Assembly (NCBI GenBank): GCA_013433145.1
Contig: CM024184.1
Span: 4,526,137 to 4,590,136 of the forward strand
Source: Ascaris suum
Lineage: Eukaryota; Nematoda; Chromadorea; Rhabditida; Ascarididae
DNA length: 64,000 bases
Direction: 5' to 3'
Shown: one piece after another, positions 33,001 to 46,233 of the stretch
Numbering within the stretch: the first letter of the stretch is position 1
Layout: every line of letters begins with the position of its first letter
The notes under the pieces: generated by a model
The model's database searches: none
Seen by the model: the letters and a program-made list of their open reading frames with translations, nothing else
What the model was told of the DNA's origin: nothing
Program-made: the position numbers and the translations under genes

Positions 33001-34090
33001 AGGTGAAATTTAATTAGCGCTAATCTCGTGCTCACTTAATAATAGATATGATGGAGTAGGTGCAAAGGAAAGAAGAACCGTTGCAAAAAGTACGGCATGT
33101 ATACGGAAGCGTTCGATGAAACAAGATACTCTGCTCAAAGAAAATGATAAGTGATAGGTGAGAAGGTGATGGGCATAGGCTGAAAACGAATTCAAAGCAA
33201 ACTCAGAGGAGATGAGTTTTGAGGCGCGAGAGCCGAGCGAGTAAACGAAAAAGTACAGGAATCACATCAAAATGCTTGCTAAAGCATTGTACGTTCGAAA
33301 AATGCTTCCTGAGCGATAATCACTCTGCTAAATGAGTTAGCAAATGAACAACCTCTGAGGGCAATATTAACACGAGAAAAGGAAATTATATATCAATGAA
33401 GTGACGATTAAATAAATGGTCGCATAAGCTGTCGATGATAGAATGGTTTGATCGATCAAAGTGAAATGAAAAGATAAGTAAACACCGAAGAATTTCTTTG
33501 TATCAAAGTGTGCCAAGTTGAATTTCAACATCGCTTAATATATATTATGCAAAATCATTAGCTCAGCCAGAAAAGTCATTGAGGTTGGATACCATTAACA
33601 GCGTTACAAAACAGATCAACGAAAAAGGTATTCATTTGCGAATTCACTATGGAAGCGTTGCTCAACAATGTTCTCTAATTATGCTGCAAAGTGTAATGAG
33701 GGATATATGCGTCACTGTGAATACTTAACACGCGAAAAGGTTATACGAAAGATGGTTCTTATGTGATCATTGTGCCGAACCGTCGACGACATGACCACAT
33801 AATATACCTTACTAATTGAGCTCAGTGGTGAACCTGTCAATAAACCTTTCTTACGGCATCGGAAGAGGTATACAACAAAAGAAAGAAAACTCGAACAAGA
33901 AGGAATGTAATTTGAAAAGATATCGAAACATATGGCTTCTTTCATGAAACCAGAATTTTTCACATCCATTTTTTCCATTTTCTTGTTTCGTCTTAGTTTC
34001 ATGGAATAGACCAACAGGACACTCAAGCTCATTTAATTTACTCTATGATATCAGTTTACGAATTTGCTAACAACGAAATGCTTTCCTGAC
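30019..34090. other. stretch without a recognised gene
   Basis: Minus-strand open frames of about 106 and 113 codons at 30508-30828 and 30861-31202 lack any known domain, and the plus strand has an equally plausible frame in the first of these. A 14-base tandem repeat (ACTCATCTCATGAT, then a one-mismatch copy) lies at 31772-31799. The rest is AT-rich. Confidence 0.4.
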
Positions 34091-34094
34091 TTGA

Positions 34095-34440
34095 TTAGAA
34101 CAGTGCAATTTCCTCCACGTTGAGCAAGAATATGCGCTTTTGGAGCTTATCGCAGACTGGCAGAGGCAGGAGCTAAAGCTATTTAGAGCGGAAAAGAGGA
34201 AGAAAGCTCGTAATAAGTGAAGCTTTACATGATAGTGAATCTTTGCCGGTATTGAAAAGGTCAGAAACACAGTCTCGTCCGCTCTTGCCGCAAAGGGTGG
34301 GAGCAAATGCAAGGAAAAAAGTGCCTCTCAACACTCAGGTTAACTTGTACAATAGAAGGGATGAAATAGAGTTTTTTGCAGGATGTACGATAAGAATTAA
34401 GAAGATGATGGGACGTATGAGAAAACTGGCAAAGAAATAG
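34095..34440 (+). other. two overlapping basic/coiled-coil open frames, unassigned
   Basis: One plus-strand frame (34095-34220) reads EQEYALLELIADWQRQELK and ends in a lysine/arginine-rich tail and TGA. An overlapping frame (34177-34440) encodes another basic segment ending MRKLAKK and TAG. They could be alternative pieces of a terminal exon or a frameshifted relic. The minus strand is also open, so chance in a purine-rich stretch is likely. Confidence 0.2.
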
Positions 34441-35071
34441 TTTTCAGATATTTTGCAGCAATTTGCAATATCCGCTGTCGGGAAAAATGAGCAAAGGTGT
34501 AGAATGAGTGTGTTTTCCAATGGCAAGAAACGGTGATCAATGTTCCTCGACCAATGATCTCGGTGTAAAGAACTGGCCGCATTCGAACTGCAACGATGTT
34601 TTGCACGTCCATCTGACCATTCGGTGTAATTCCCACTCGGTTTAAAACGCCGCCTCAATTCTCGAAGGCATCACAAACGATTTAAAGGTTTTTGCCTTTA
34701 CGAAAAATGCCTTTCGGTTCAAAAATCCTGAACACCCGGCTAAACTCTGTTTTCGATTTAAGCGGTCCGTTTTTCTCGTCACAACCTCAAACATTTTAAG
34801 TCACCCACTTCTTTGCTCAACATTTCTAATCGGTCTGAAATGTCCTCTTCTCGCCGGTATCTCTTGCCGGCTAGAATATTTCGTTTTTCCTCTGTGACGG
34901 GCAAAGATGGATTGAAACCCACAATTTTTGGCAAAAGTTTCTGCTCAGTTTCAAGAGTTCCGGTTTCAGCGGCTAAATTATTCTCTTGTAAAAAGCAAAA
35001 TTTTTGAAGAAAACCTTCTCATAATGCTGTCTAATGATCATTGGCGCCGACGAAAAAAGTGGAGAACTATG

Positions 35072-35271
<200 letters not shown>

Positions 35272-38199
35272 CTCTGGAGATTATCATTTGCTTTCTGCTG
35301 ACAGATATGCAAATTTCACAACGCTCATCTTATGCAATCACTCTCGTAAGTCTTCAACAAATTTTAAAATATGCACAGTAAAATGCCTTCATTTTCAGCT
35401 GATCCAGCAGCTCCACTAAATCTTTTGCTGAAATTCTTCAATAAATCGACAGATCGAAAGTAGAAAATTGAACCAACGGAAAATAAATGCATATTTTTAT
35501 TGCATTCGTGCGTATACAGCTCTATTCAATAGTGTGATGAATTTAAGTGAAAAACGCTGTATAAATTATCTCTAATATACACTGTACTCGTCGAATTTCT
35601 TCGTTTCTGCATTGTTTGTTACCGCAAAGAAACTACGATTTCTACAAAGATGTATATGAATATAAAAATACATAAGATATGAAATTGTGGAAATATTTTT
35701 CGCAAAACGCTAATTTGAAATGCTTGTAAAGAGTGTAAAATTGGGAAAGAATATCGAAAGCGAAATTTGCATATAAGTCGCAATTTACCGGTTTAGCATA
35801 TTATTGTACTAATTTAGAAGGGTGTTATATGCGCAATAACGAATCGATGTTTCTACAACTTTCGCTAATAAGAACAAAACTTATATTCTATCGATCGTTA
35901 TTAGAAAAGTCTAGCCGTCTCCATAGTGAAGAATTTTGTCTGTGTCTCCGTTTCCATGAATGTCCAACTGAACAAGCGCAACTATAAAGCTAAAAGGCAC
36001 ATACTCCATCATTGAGCATATCGCTTCCTCAATTTTCAATACTTTCAGAAGTGTTCATTATTCAGTGCAACGAGAGCTTAAATCAAAGTAGTAAATATGC
36101 CTAAATGTTTATCTCTAGGTTCTAGGATATGTGGCTTTTGTGTGCCTTAAATATTGTTGCCGCAAACCGCATTTTGAATACACCTAAAATCAGCGTTATC
36201 GCAACTTTTTATATAGCATGATGGCAGGCCTCGATGTGGCCTCACACTATGTAAGAACCGTTTGAAAAGTACAATCACGGAGCAAGATTTCATTTAGCTC
36301 GGAGTCAGAAGTTCGACGCGTCTATGTTTATTGCCATTCAGAATTTGCCATTTAGGATTTTCTCATCCTATATGTTTGAGTTTCCAATTTATCGATACCG
36401 CACTCTAAATTCGACTATGAAAATGTGGAAATGTTTTGTTGTCGAATGCGGTGCTATTAAAAAACCTGCTTATAATAACGCTATCGTTTCAAAGCATTCG
36501 TCGTTAATCATTTCATATACTGAGGAATGAGATTGTTTACACCAACTGAAAGAGGCCAACATGAAGTGGCCTGGTCTTAATCCTGTGTTCCGCCACCTTC
36601 TCCACCTCTGACCGCAGTTTCTATGCACTTCCCTCCTCGTAATTTCAACAACTAAGCGAAAAGGGATTTTCAAGGACTCTCTCTCACAAGGGAGATTGAT
36701 TGAAGAGCCCCAGACTAAATTTGCTATCTGCCCTTTGAAATTCAGCGATGGCTAGAAAACTCGACAGCTTCTTCTACTTTCAACGGCTCGAAATTCTCCA
36801 CGTCCTTAAATCTTCATAAGGCTTCCCCTATAGCTCATAGAGGCTTATTTCAGATATTTACGTCAAAATGGCTTATCTCAGTGCGTTTAATTCGACAATT
36901 CATGCTTTTCGATCGAACATAAATGTACAGCCTTTTTGTTCGTGCATCATCGCAACGAACAAGTAGGACATATTTCAGGTGTGCCTCACAATAATAATAA
37001 TAATAGTAGGATGCCGGTCGTACAAGGAAAGAGATAGAAAGAAACGTGCGGACAGCAGCACGGACTGCTGGCTGCATTTACCTCTTGCATTTCTTCTTGT
37101 GAAAACAATGCCAAAAAGTTTTGATTCTGAGTGATTTTTCCAAAAAGCTCTCGAATTCTAAGCACAATTGCTAATTTTCGCCTTTTCTTTCCTTTTTTTT
37201 TTTGCTCATATCTACAATCGGGGAATCATTTTAAAATTTTTATATTCAATAACATCCTTCTCTTCACTTCGCTATAATTAAATCTTTGCTATTCGGAAGA
37301 TGCAATCTCTTAATAATAGCTTAGATGAGTACAAATCAGCGATATTCCCTCATAATGAGCTTTTGCGATGGAAATGATAATATGATTCTCATGAAATTTT
37401 GTAAAGTTAAGTAAGTGATATTTAATGGATTCGGCGAATTCGAATTTGAAAATATAAATGACAAAAAAAAAAGATATTTCGATCGCAATCATTAAAGAAT
37501 TTAAAATATCGTTCACAATTTACATTAGCAGAAAATTATTTGAATGCGTTACAAAAATACCTTTCAACAGCAATTCAAATAATGCGTTCCCGAGAAATTC
37601 TAAACTTCAAAATCGTATATTCAAAAAATATATATGTAACAAGTTTTTAGCTTCTTTTTGGCGTTTATAGAAATCATTAATTCTCATCCCTCTCACTGTG
37701 CATTTTAAAATTTATCGTATAAATATAACACAGTTATGTGTTAAATAATGCTTGAAAATTAGAGAGCAAATTTGTTTTTTTCTTTTAGCTAAACATTTAC
37801 TATGAATTCAGATAGAAGTAGATGCAAGGAATTTCTTCTCATATAATCTAATAGAGGACTCTTTCCATCGTAATATTTGAAGAAGATTCTTCAAAAACTC
37901 TCTTGATGAGAAGTCAACATTTCGGTATGCGGTGCTCTTCTCTAAGCATATCTATAAGCTTCGGATTTATATTTGCTTTCGAATTTAAATGCTCATAAAA
38001 TACTTTAGACATGGCAGAATCTCAGTTGAATATTATGCGGATTTAGTATTCAGGGCAAAGAGCAGCGTTTCTAGTAACCATATTTTGATATGGGCATTTA
38101 TTTCCAAGAAAGCGAGGAAATTCTCTGCTTTACCACTATCGAATTTCTTCATTGAAGATGTTAAATTATTATATAGGTGAAAACAAAAATTCTTAACTC

Positions 38200-38236
38200 A
38201 TATCACTGTCTTCAGAATGTCTGAAGATAGTGATAT
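38200..38236. repeat. short inverted repeat (hairpin), 16-bp arms
   Basis: The arms at 38200-38215 and 38221-38236 pair at 15 of 16 positions around a 5-base loop (AATGT). Confidence 0.9.
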
Positions 38237-39146
38237 AGGATTATTTGTAGAGAATAAGAGCGAGAAATCAAAAAAAAAAAAAAAAATGCGAAAGGTCTAC
38301 GGCCACCAGTAGTCCACATTGTTCATCAGCAGTGCGGAGTTTCTTTGCGATGAGCAAATTTCATAGGGATTTATGTAAATGAAAAGGAAGCAGTAATGTA
38401 CTGTGGAAAGATATGATCATTTTAGCCAAAAAAAAACTCAATATTTCGTCCACGATTTCTTAATGAGAAATATCTCTGTTATGCGAACAGTAGCTCTTTT
38501 CATCAATTGACATACGTTCCATACTGAAATCGATTTGCGTAACAATAACTCTGCTGAATTATTGTAATATTTGATTTTGGAAACCAATATAATATCGTAG
38601 AGAGGACGACCATTAAGGAGGTCACCTACTCATACCCTCAGAGGTTATTCGATCCTATTTCGAAGAGAATTAGCAATTGGATCGAAATAGAATAGGAAAT
38701 TTCGAAATTTAAGAAATATTGATATCGTTTTAATTTAGGAGACACAACGCTAAAAGATATTGAATAATCGAACATCTGAAGGACAATGCTAAGGACAATC
38801 AATTTTTAAGTCAACAAATGTTCACTTGCTCTAGATATTAATGTACCACTTAAACAAATCGGCCAAATGAAATAAGTGATCGATTGTGATAAATTGCATT
38901 ACAACTTGGCTTCGATGAATGAATCTTTAATCGAAGGGCCTTTTTTTTTCATCATTCAACTCTAAAATACTGCGAAAAAGGAGAAGAAATGGACTAACGG
39001 TGAAGAAAAGTCTCAATAACAAAAGCGCAGTCGTAACGATAGGAGGATTCAGCAAAAGCGATATGGTGCTGAAAAAATTATACTGACCAGCCAGAGTATT
39101 TTCTAGTTTAAAGCTTGTTCGCTCATCGGGATGGAGAGGGGAGGGA

Positions 39147-39158
39147 GGGGGGGGGGGG
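39147..39158 (+). repeat. poly-G tract, 12 G
   Basis: The run sits inside a longer purine-only stretch (about 39130-39165) of GA-rich sequence. Confidence 0.95.
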
Positions 39159-39974
39159 AAGGGGAGTCGAAATCACTTATCACCATTTGTGATTTCGATG
39201 ATATGCTGGTTACTTGTTCAACTTATTCAAATGCTAAACACAAGCTTATATGAAAATATTCCATTGGAAATATTCAACAGATATTGAATGGTTTAAATTT
39301 TAAAAAAAAGAGCAAGGTATGCGTAAGATTCAAGAAGTGGATATTGGTAGGAATGAGACTGATAAGTTAACAGTTGCATCAAATCACTGCGAAATGAATG
39401 CATGATTACAAGCGTAAATTTTGAAGCAGAATGTGATAGAGAATTTACAGGAAAAAAAAAACTTATTTGCAATGAGACGGATGCAAATATAATAAGATTA
39501 CGTACATTCGATTTTCACGCGAGTTGATATATTTGAAGGAGGGAAAAAAAGTGAGAAAAGAAATGAAGAGAAAATCTGATAGAATATAATCGAAGAAAGA
39601 TATCATAAGAAAATTTCTTGCAATTCAATAATCGAAAATCCTATCGAACTTAAATCGATAGCGCGCTGAGAAATTACTCGCAAAAGATTTCAGATATAAA
39701 GGATATGCATTTTATTTTAAATTTGATATGTTTTGATATGAGATTTCTTCAGCGTTAGTTTCATCGATCATTTGGCTTTTTTTTATAGCTAATAAAATTC
39801 ATGAAATGTTTTTCTTTTCATTCATTTAAATATTTTAAAAAATTTTCCCGTTTCGAGGGAAACTACTCTTAAGCTAAATTAGTCAAATTAGAAATAATAT
39901 CAATATAAACAGTTATGCATAAATGTAAAATAACTCAGTGATAGAGATAAATTCAGAGTCGGATTACTAACCTC

Positions 39975-39978
<4 letters not shown>

Positions 39979-40063
<85 letters not shown>
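39979..40063. repeat. (TA)n dinucleotide array, about 42 units
   Basis: 85 bases of unbroken TA in AT-rich DNA. Confidence 0.98.
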
Positions 40064-40065
<2 letters not shown>

Positions 40066-40640
40066 ACGTTTATCGTTTGTTAATTCTCAAATAAAATTTA
40101 CGTTTGTCGTGGCAAACGCTTCGTCTAATATACTTTTTTTAAACATATCGATCATGAATGAAAAATTATGAGATTTCTTTCCTAGAGGGAAATTAATCGA
40201 ATTCAACGAATATTTCGCAAATGAAATGAATAATGAAATGCATTTTTATCGATGAAAGAATTGTCGATATTTTAGACATTTCGATTTCTATTGAAATTTA
40301 CTTTTCATCGAGAAAATATTGAAGAATTTTTTTATGATTAGATGATGAGATGTCAATTGTTTACTGCATATTTTCGCTTCTGAAACAAAAATAATGAGTT
40401 GCCAAAAGTACGAACGTTATTACGGATAGATAATCCACTGCAAACGATCAATAACAGTGATAATGAACTCGAATAAGAATGCACTATCTCCGAAGAACGA
40501 TTTTCGTACTCTCTCCTACGCTGAAATATTCATTCACCTTCACCTCGATCTATAGGTAAGACCCTAGTTGTTATAAGTAAGTTAGATGAGAGAAAAATCC
40601 ACTCCTAATCTTATGGAAAAGACTGAAGCCATCATTACAG

Positions 40641-40850
40641 ATGTGGATCATTAACAACGACGGCAATCCAGAGGTCAGGTTGGACGCAAGGATGGAGTAT
40701 GACTTCGGTCAGGTGCATACCGAATTGCTACTCAAGATTTCGACAGTTCAACAACCAAGGCGCACCATCAGCCTCTCTTCTCCTCTCCACCCCCCCCCCC
40801 CTCTCACCACCTCACATACGCAATTCATCCGAAAAAAGCAAAAGAATTAA
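40641..40850 (+). other. candidate exon, unassigned
   Basis: Directly after CATTACAG an open frame begins MWIINNDGNPEVRLDARMEY and continues DFGQVHTELLLK before a Ser/Pro-rich end over a poly-C run. A CAG|GTGCAT donor near 40712 could end an exon there. The texture is protein-like and the acceptor is good, but I do not recognise the family. It lies 5.2 kb upstream of the glutamate receptor fragment on the same strand; that it belongs to that gene is only a guess. Confidence 0.3.
40790..40801 (+). repeat. poly-C tract, 12 C
   Basis: An uninterrupted run of 12 C in a pyrimidine-rich stretch; G-rich on the minus strand. Confidence 0.95.
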
Positions 40851-40893
40851 TTAAAAACAATGCATTGAGTCTAATCTTCTGTGTAAATCTAAC

Positions 40894-40937
40894 GAACGAA
40901 ACGCTCTAGGATAGTTTATCCGAGAGCGTTTTCGTTC
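40894..40937. repeat. strong inverted repeat (hairpin), 20/21-bp arms
   Basis: The left arm 40894-40913 and right arm 40917-40937 are complementary around a 3-base loop, with one single-base bulge and one mismatch. Confidence 0.9.
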
Positions 40938-43900
40938 AAAAAAAAAGCTTCATTCAATGGAAAATGGACATCGGATAGCGCAGCAATTGATGCATTTTAG
41001 TGGTTCTGCATTCCTCTATTGCAAATTTAAAGCTGCCTTTAATGCAATTCGCTGAAATCCGGTTAGTTGAACATCTCGTCGTGAAATGATAAATTCCAAA
41101 TGCGTGCGATTTGATCGAGAAGACACATATGTGAGGATGAAAAATATGACAGCAATGTTGAAAATTTCCATACGCATCTAAAACAGTCACAAATTTAAAT
41201 TCGAGTCAAAAATGAAGAACGGTCTAATGAATGATCGGTAATGAGGCTAATTTCGTCATTGCAGTAAAGAATCGCATATACAGAGTTTTTGTGGATATCA
41301 ATCTTCATCTTAGCCTAAATAGAGGGTAAATGATTTTAGTGAGTAATCAGGCACATAATCACATTGCTCCCAAAAAAACTTTCTCTAACATTCCATAAAA
41401 TCAGTGTTTGATCCACACGAAACTATATATTCTAAGATATTATCATTACTTTTGTTACTAGTATTCATCAAACACTTCAGTCGATAAAGTCAACACAAAA
41501 GAAATAAGTAAATCTACTGATATTAATATTTAATGATTATGTCGCATTTTTTCCTTAACAGAAACTAATTCGTCAGATTTCGATGAGATTGTTGAATATT
41601 CACGAGAATATACAGTAGTGATGCTGACAAAAGTCTTGAAGTGAAGAGGTGAAATGCTGCCTATTTAACCTACCTGAGTTGTTAACATGAGACGTATAAA
41701 CTCATTTCTAAAGTACCTACACAAATCTTGCATATAAAATGCCACTTTTTACGAACTCATACCTTCAGAATAATTTTGCATATTCTAATACCAACTTAAA
41801 CGTTTAAAATTTTTGAATATTCTCTAAAACTTTATTAGCACTAATTGAATAAACATATTTATATTCACTAAAATAAAAAAACTTTTACGAGTGGCAAAAT
41901 TTATTCTTTAACGATATAAATATATATGAAATTTATGCAAATAACAGTGTTAAGATTTTTTTCCCACCGAAATTAAGTGGAATAATTTAAATTAAAATAT
42001 GCTTAATTTGTAATTGTAATATGTAATCGCTTACTCTCAATCTATTTTTATTTCGAGTATGATTACCGTAAAGTAAAAAGTTCGAATAAACGATTGTGAA
42101 AAAAATGTTAAGAATTATTTTAATACAGCATAATATATAGTAGGCGAAAGTATTTCAATGCGTAGAAAATAATGTTCGAAATTATCGCTAACGAATGTTC
42201 CACAAAAACATTATACTATTAGGGCAACAAATAGAGGTTCATATGAATTTAATTCTTGATATCAAGCTTCATGCTTACTCATTTTAGCAATATGAATGCA
42301 AATTCGACTTATTTAGGGCTAAGCCAACATGCAAATGTTGCTTGACTTTCGTAAAGAATGGTGCATATCTGGTTGTCGCCGACGAACACCTTAAATGACC
42401 ATTGCTGCACCGCTATAAAATTATGCTGCACTAGAAATTTTCACGATATTTCAGAGATCATGGAAACTGTGTGAAACAGTAAATGGATATCCTTTCAGTA
42501 TATACCCCACGAATAAAGTTCATTGCAACTACGGAAAAGTGACGCGGTTGTGAATTGATGGCATTCCAAAAAAAGCGAGTCCTCTCCGATCCTTTGAACA
42601 ACATCATTCTGGGCTCGCCGTAGACTACCAACCCTCATGCACACCGTCAAAGTGAGAATAGTGCTTATGAGGTACTCAAATTTTTTGAAACAGTCCGAGT
42701 TAGCGTCCTGAGTGAAACGCTCAAAAGAAAATGCTGTATACCGATATCACGTGACAAAATAAAGCTTTTATGTTTACATGGGTATTTAAGAGTACGTTGT
42801 GCCAACATTCGTATCGTTCTTATCTGCTCAGTCACTCATATTGATTAAAAGGACGCGGGAATACCGGGTAATTGAGTGTTTAATTCTTGATGAAATTTTA
42901 TAGCAACCGCGTCTTAACCTCCTATATAAATTCATGTAGAAAATTTTCGTCAATGATGAGATTCCAGCTCAAACTGATCTCTTAATGAGGAAAATATGAG
43001 TTGCAATGAAAGAATAGAAATAACATCTTGCGAGTGATATCTGAAAGGGCGTTTCACACTGAGCGTCGATAGGTCCGAGTCGACATAGAAAACCTCGACT
43101 CGAAACATACAAACAAACGTAAAATTTAGTGCATATAATCTCCTTCAATTTAATAAATAAACGAAAAAAACGTAAAAATATTAGACCGATCGTGGTAAAA
43201 AATTACCCTCAGTGAAAAAAAAAATTATTCTTTTATTTACATTTGACAATTATTTGCTTTCATAATTGCCAGGCAAATGAAATATCAACGGCAGTAACGA
43301 ATCGCAAACAACCATCGAGTATGTGCAAAAAACCTAAAAAGTAGAGATTTCCACGTATCCGAAATGCCGTTGAGTTTTTCTTTATTGAATTGACTCAAAT
43401 ATTTCTTTGTGCTTCGTCAGCTGATGAAGCTTTCATCAACATCACCATTCTATTCGCATAGGCCATCTATCCAGGAATGCAAAGAATCAAGGCTGGGAAA
43501 CTAGACGAGCAGAAAGATTGAAGAAAAGTCACTGATCGAATAAGATGAAAGAAGCGATAATATAAAACAATATTTAAAAGAAAAGACATAGTTGATCTAT
43601 AAGTGGTATTGGCAGCCAATGAGATATGGCGCTAAATGATTTATACGATTTCCGTTAATGTCACATGATTTAAACCACCCCGATTTCCCAAAATCACGTG
43701 GCCTACGGTTTTTAGTTTTCAGAAAGGCAGCCCTCTGAATGGAGAATTTTACCATTTACGATATTTTCGTTGCTTTGAATTCTGTGAAAAATTTTAATTT
43801 GCTTGATTCTTTGCCTCATTTATTAAAAATCTAACTTGTTTTATCGACATCCCAACATCATCTTCTTCAAATATAAAGGAAATGTGAGATATACTGGAAC

Positions 43901-46055
43901 ATTGTACGTTGTGTTGACCAATATTTTGTTGGCTTTAGTCTCGAATTAAATAGTTTTTGTATCGCTAACTGGCTAATTTCAAATAATCCGAGAAAGGTCG
44001 GATTAAGTGTGTTTTGTTGAGAAAAAAGTCGCTGAAATCAACTCACAAAAATTACTCGGTCTACTAGCAGGATGTAGAAAATTTTTGTAGGGCAAACTAG
44101 TCAAGTTAAGGCTGGGAAATAAATCTGCCAAAGTTGACACCATACTGATAATTGCGGATCAAAATTTCTTTCGATAGGCAACCGAATGAAAGCACTTAGG
44201 TGCAAAAGGAGCTCGACTCGAATCTCACCAAGTTTCATCATATCGGTTGGTTACTGATTCAAAGTGTTTCACAAAGACCAAAACCGGAAAGACCGGAAAG
44301 GTGGAAATGTAATTTCAGCCGATGAAAACTGAGGGAATTTTTGCTTTCTAACCGAAATTCGATCTATTTGTTAACGTCATCAAAATACCAAAACATGGCT
44401 TCTTGTTTCATTCTTCATATTGCTCTAGTAACTGCGAGAGGCAGTGTTACGTATATTAATAGGGTATTCGACTGCAAAAAACGAATCCTTTGTAGAAGCT
44501 TTCTAGGAACGAAAGAATTAACTATAACACAACGCAATATTTTTGCATATCTCGCTTTTTATTGCCACTCGTGAAACCGTTCACTGTAAGATGAGTCATA
44601 TGCAAATAAGCTTATCGTGCCAGCCCCTCAGAAACTTTCTCCTTGTTGTGCGCTTTCGCAAATTTGCATTGCAAAGGTGCTTTATTGCAATGACGTATTG
44701 CAATGACGTGTGTAAGTGTGTACGTGCGCGTGCGTATGTATGTTTACCTAGACAGCAGTTTAAACCAATAAATCAATGAAACTGAATTTATGAAATTTGG
44801 TGGCTATAAATTTAAATTATAAGATAACCCCTCATAATTTGAATAATTTGCATATCAAAAAAAACAGATATGCAAATGTGAAGGATTCTACCCTACATCA
44901 CATCAGTCAGTTTTTATTATACATTCCACAGTGATCGATTTAACGAACAGTGAATACTGCGAAAAATATACGGCAGATGGATTAATCGAAACTTGAAGGC
45001 GCTATCTCATATATTTCACAAAACAAGGAAAACAATTATTACAATTGAGATGGTATATTTCTTAGTTAACATATTCTTTTTTTTAAACAATGACAGAAAT
45101 ATTGCAGTTATGATTTTATTTCAGAGGCAAGTAGTAAAAGAGTTGATGTAACAAAAGTACCACGGAAATTTTGTGATAATGGTGTTACTACCGATTTAAT
45201 CCTCAAACATAGCAGAAAATTAAATGGCACAGTGCTGCTAAAAATAATAATTGTAGAGTTGGAGGTTTTGACTTATGTTTAACGATGCCTAAAATTTATT
45301 CACTTTATCCTCATTATTGACGCTAAGGTATGAAAAAATACACATAACTCGTTCGATAAGGAGGATGCATTAACACTAAAAAAAAACGTTGTGGTGGACC
45401 TCATTATTGTACCACCAAATGAAATATTTGATGAGCGATAAGGATAAGGATGCATCGAATGCTGAAAGAATTTGTGTTGTCTTTTAAAGTCAATACAAGG
45501 AGCTGATGACATGAGATATTACTTCCGACAAGACTAAAAAGAGGTAATAAAACACCGTGGAGATTTTTCAGCGTAAACGGGAATTCCATTATCGAATTGA
45601 GATGCAACTTGTTACAGACGAGCATAGTAGCGCTGTGTTAAGATTGCATGTAAAAATTCAGTGATCAGTAAGACAGTAACTGCGGCATCCGAAGACGAAA
45701 TCAAATAACTCAATTTGCATTCACAGCTTGGGTGAGTAGCGAAACCGTCAGCAAATTGGATATGTGCTCTTACTGTAAAATGCCGGACATCTTCAGGAAG
45801 ACTTTGAGGCAGCAAGCCGTTTGGCTCATTTGTCCAGTACTAAAAAAAGCCCTGCTCCGTCGTGATTTCGGCCCTTGTCTCCAATTACGAGGTTTTTTTT
45901 TGGGGGGAGGGAGAAGGGGAGGGGAAGCGAACGCAACTATTGAAGCTCCGTCATTTGAAACCATCATTAAAAATGGCCTTGGAAATTTTTCATATTTCAT
46001 AAAAGTTTTTCGCGAAGCGACTATTAATTCTGAAGTAAACAATGCACCTTTACAG
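40938..46055. other. stretch without a recognised gene
   Basis: I looked here for glutamate receptor exons (S1, TM1, pore loop) upstream of the TM3 fragment and found none that I could support. A 13-base tandem duplication (TATTGCAATGACG) lies at 44684-44709. A GC-richer patch at 45690-45960 contains a T8G6 junction and purine-rich sequence, with open frames on both strands but no known domain. Confidence 0.4.
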
Positions 46056-46211
46056 GTATATTTCCTTGCGAATCGTTACAATTACCTGGTATATTTTTAT
46101 GCTGTTTATTTTCGCCTCTTATACAGCAAATTTAACCGCAATATTTCTCGATGAGCGTTTAAGCCAACCGATAACGAATGCAGAGGATTTATTGAGACAA
46201 TCTCATATTAA
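46056..46211 (+). CDS. ionotropic glutamate receptor fragment (TM3 and start of S2), isolated exon or pseudogene
   Basis: After the acceptor CTTTACAG the frame reads YISLRIVTITWYIFMLFIFA, then SYTANL (46117-46134), DERLSQPI, NAEDLLRQ and IKYN. This matches the iGluR order S-x-R-I, Trp-containing TM3, the SYTANLAAFL gate motif, the PI motif, DL-x-Q and the KYG that opens the second ligand-binding segment. It resembles AMPA/kainate-type (GLR) receptors more than NMDA receptors. In-frame stops lie just upstream of the acceptor and at 46231. The only nearby donor, AA|GTACAA at 46212, would cut through the conserved KY. I found no exon for TM1, pore loop, TM4 or the rest of the ligand-binding domain in the window. 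It could be one exon of a gene with very long introns or a relic. Confidence 0.8.
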
Positions 46212-46233
46212 GTACAATCTCACACTTTATTAA

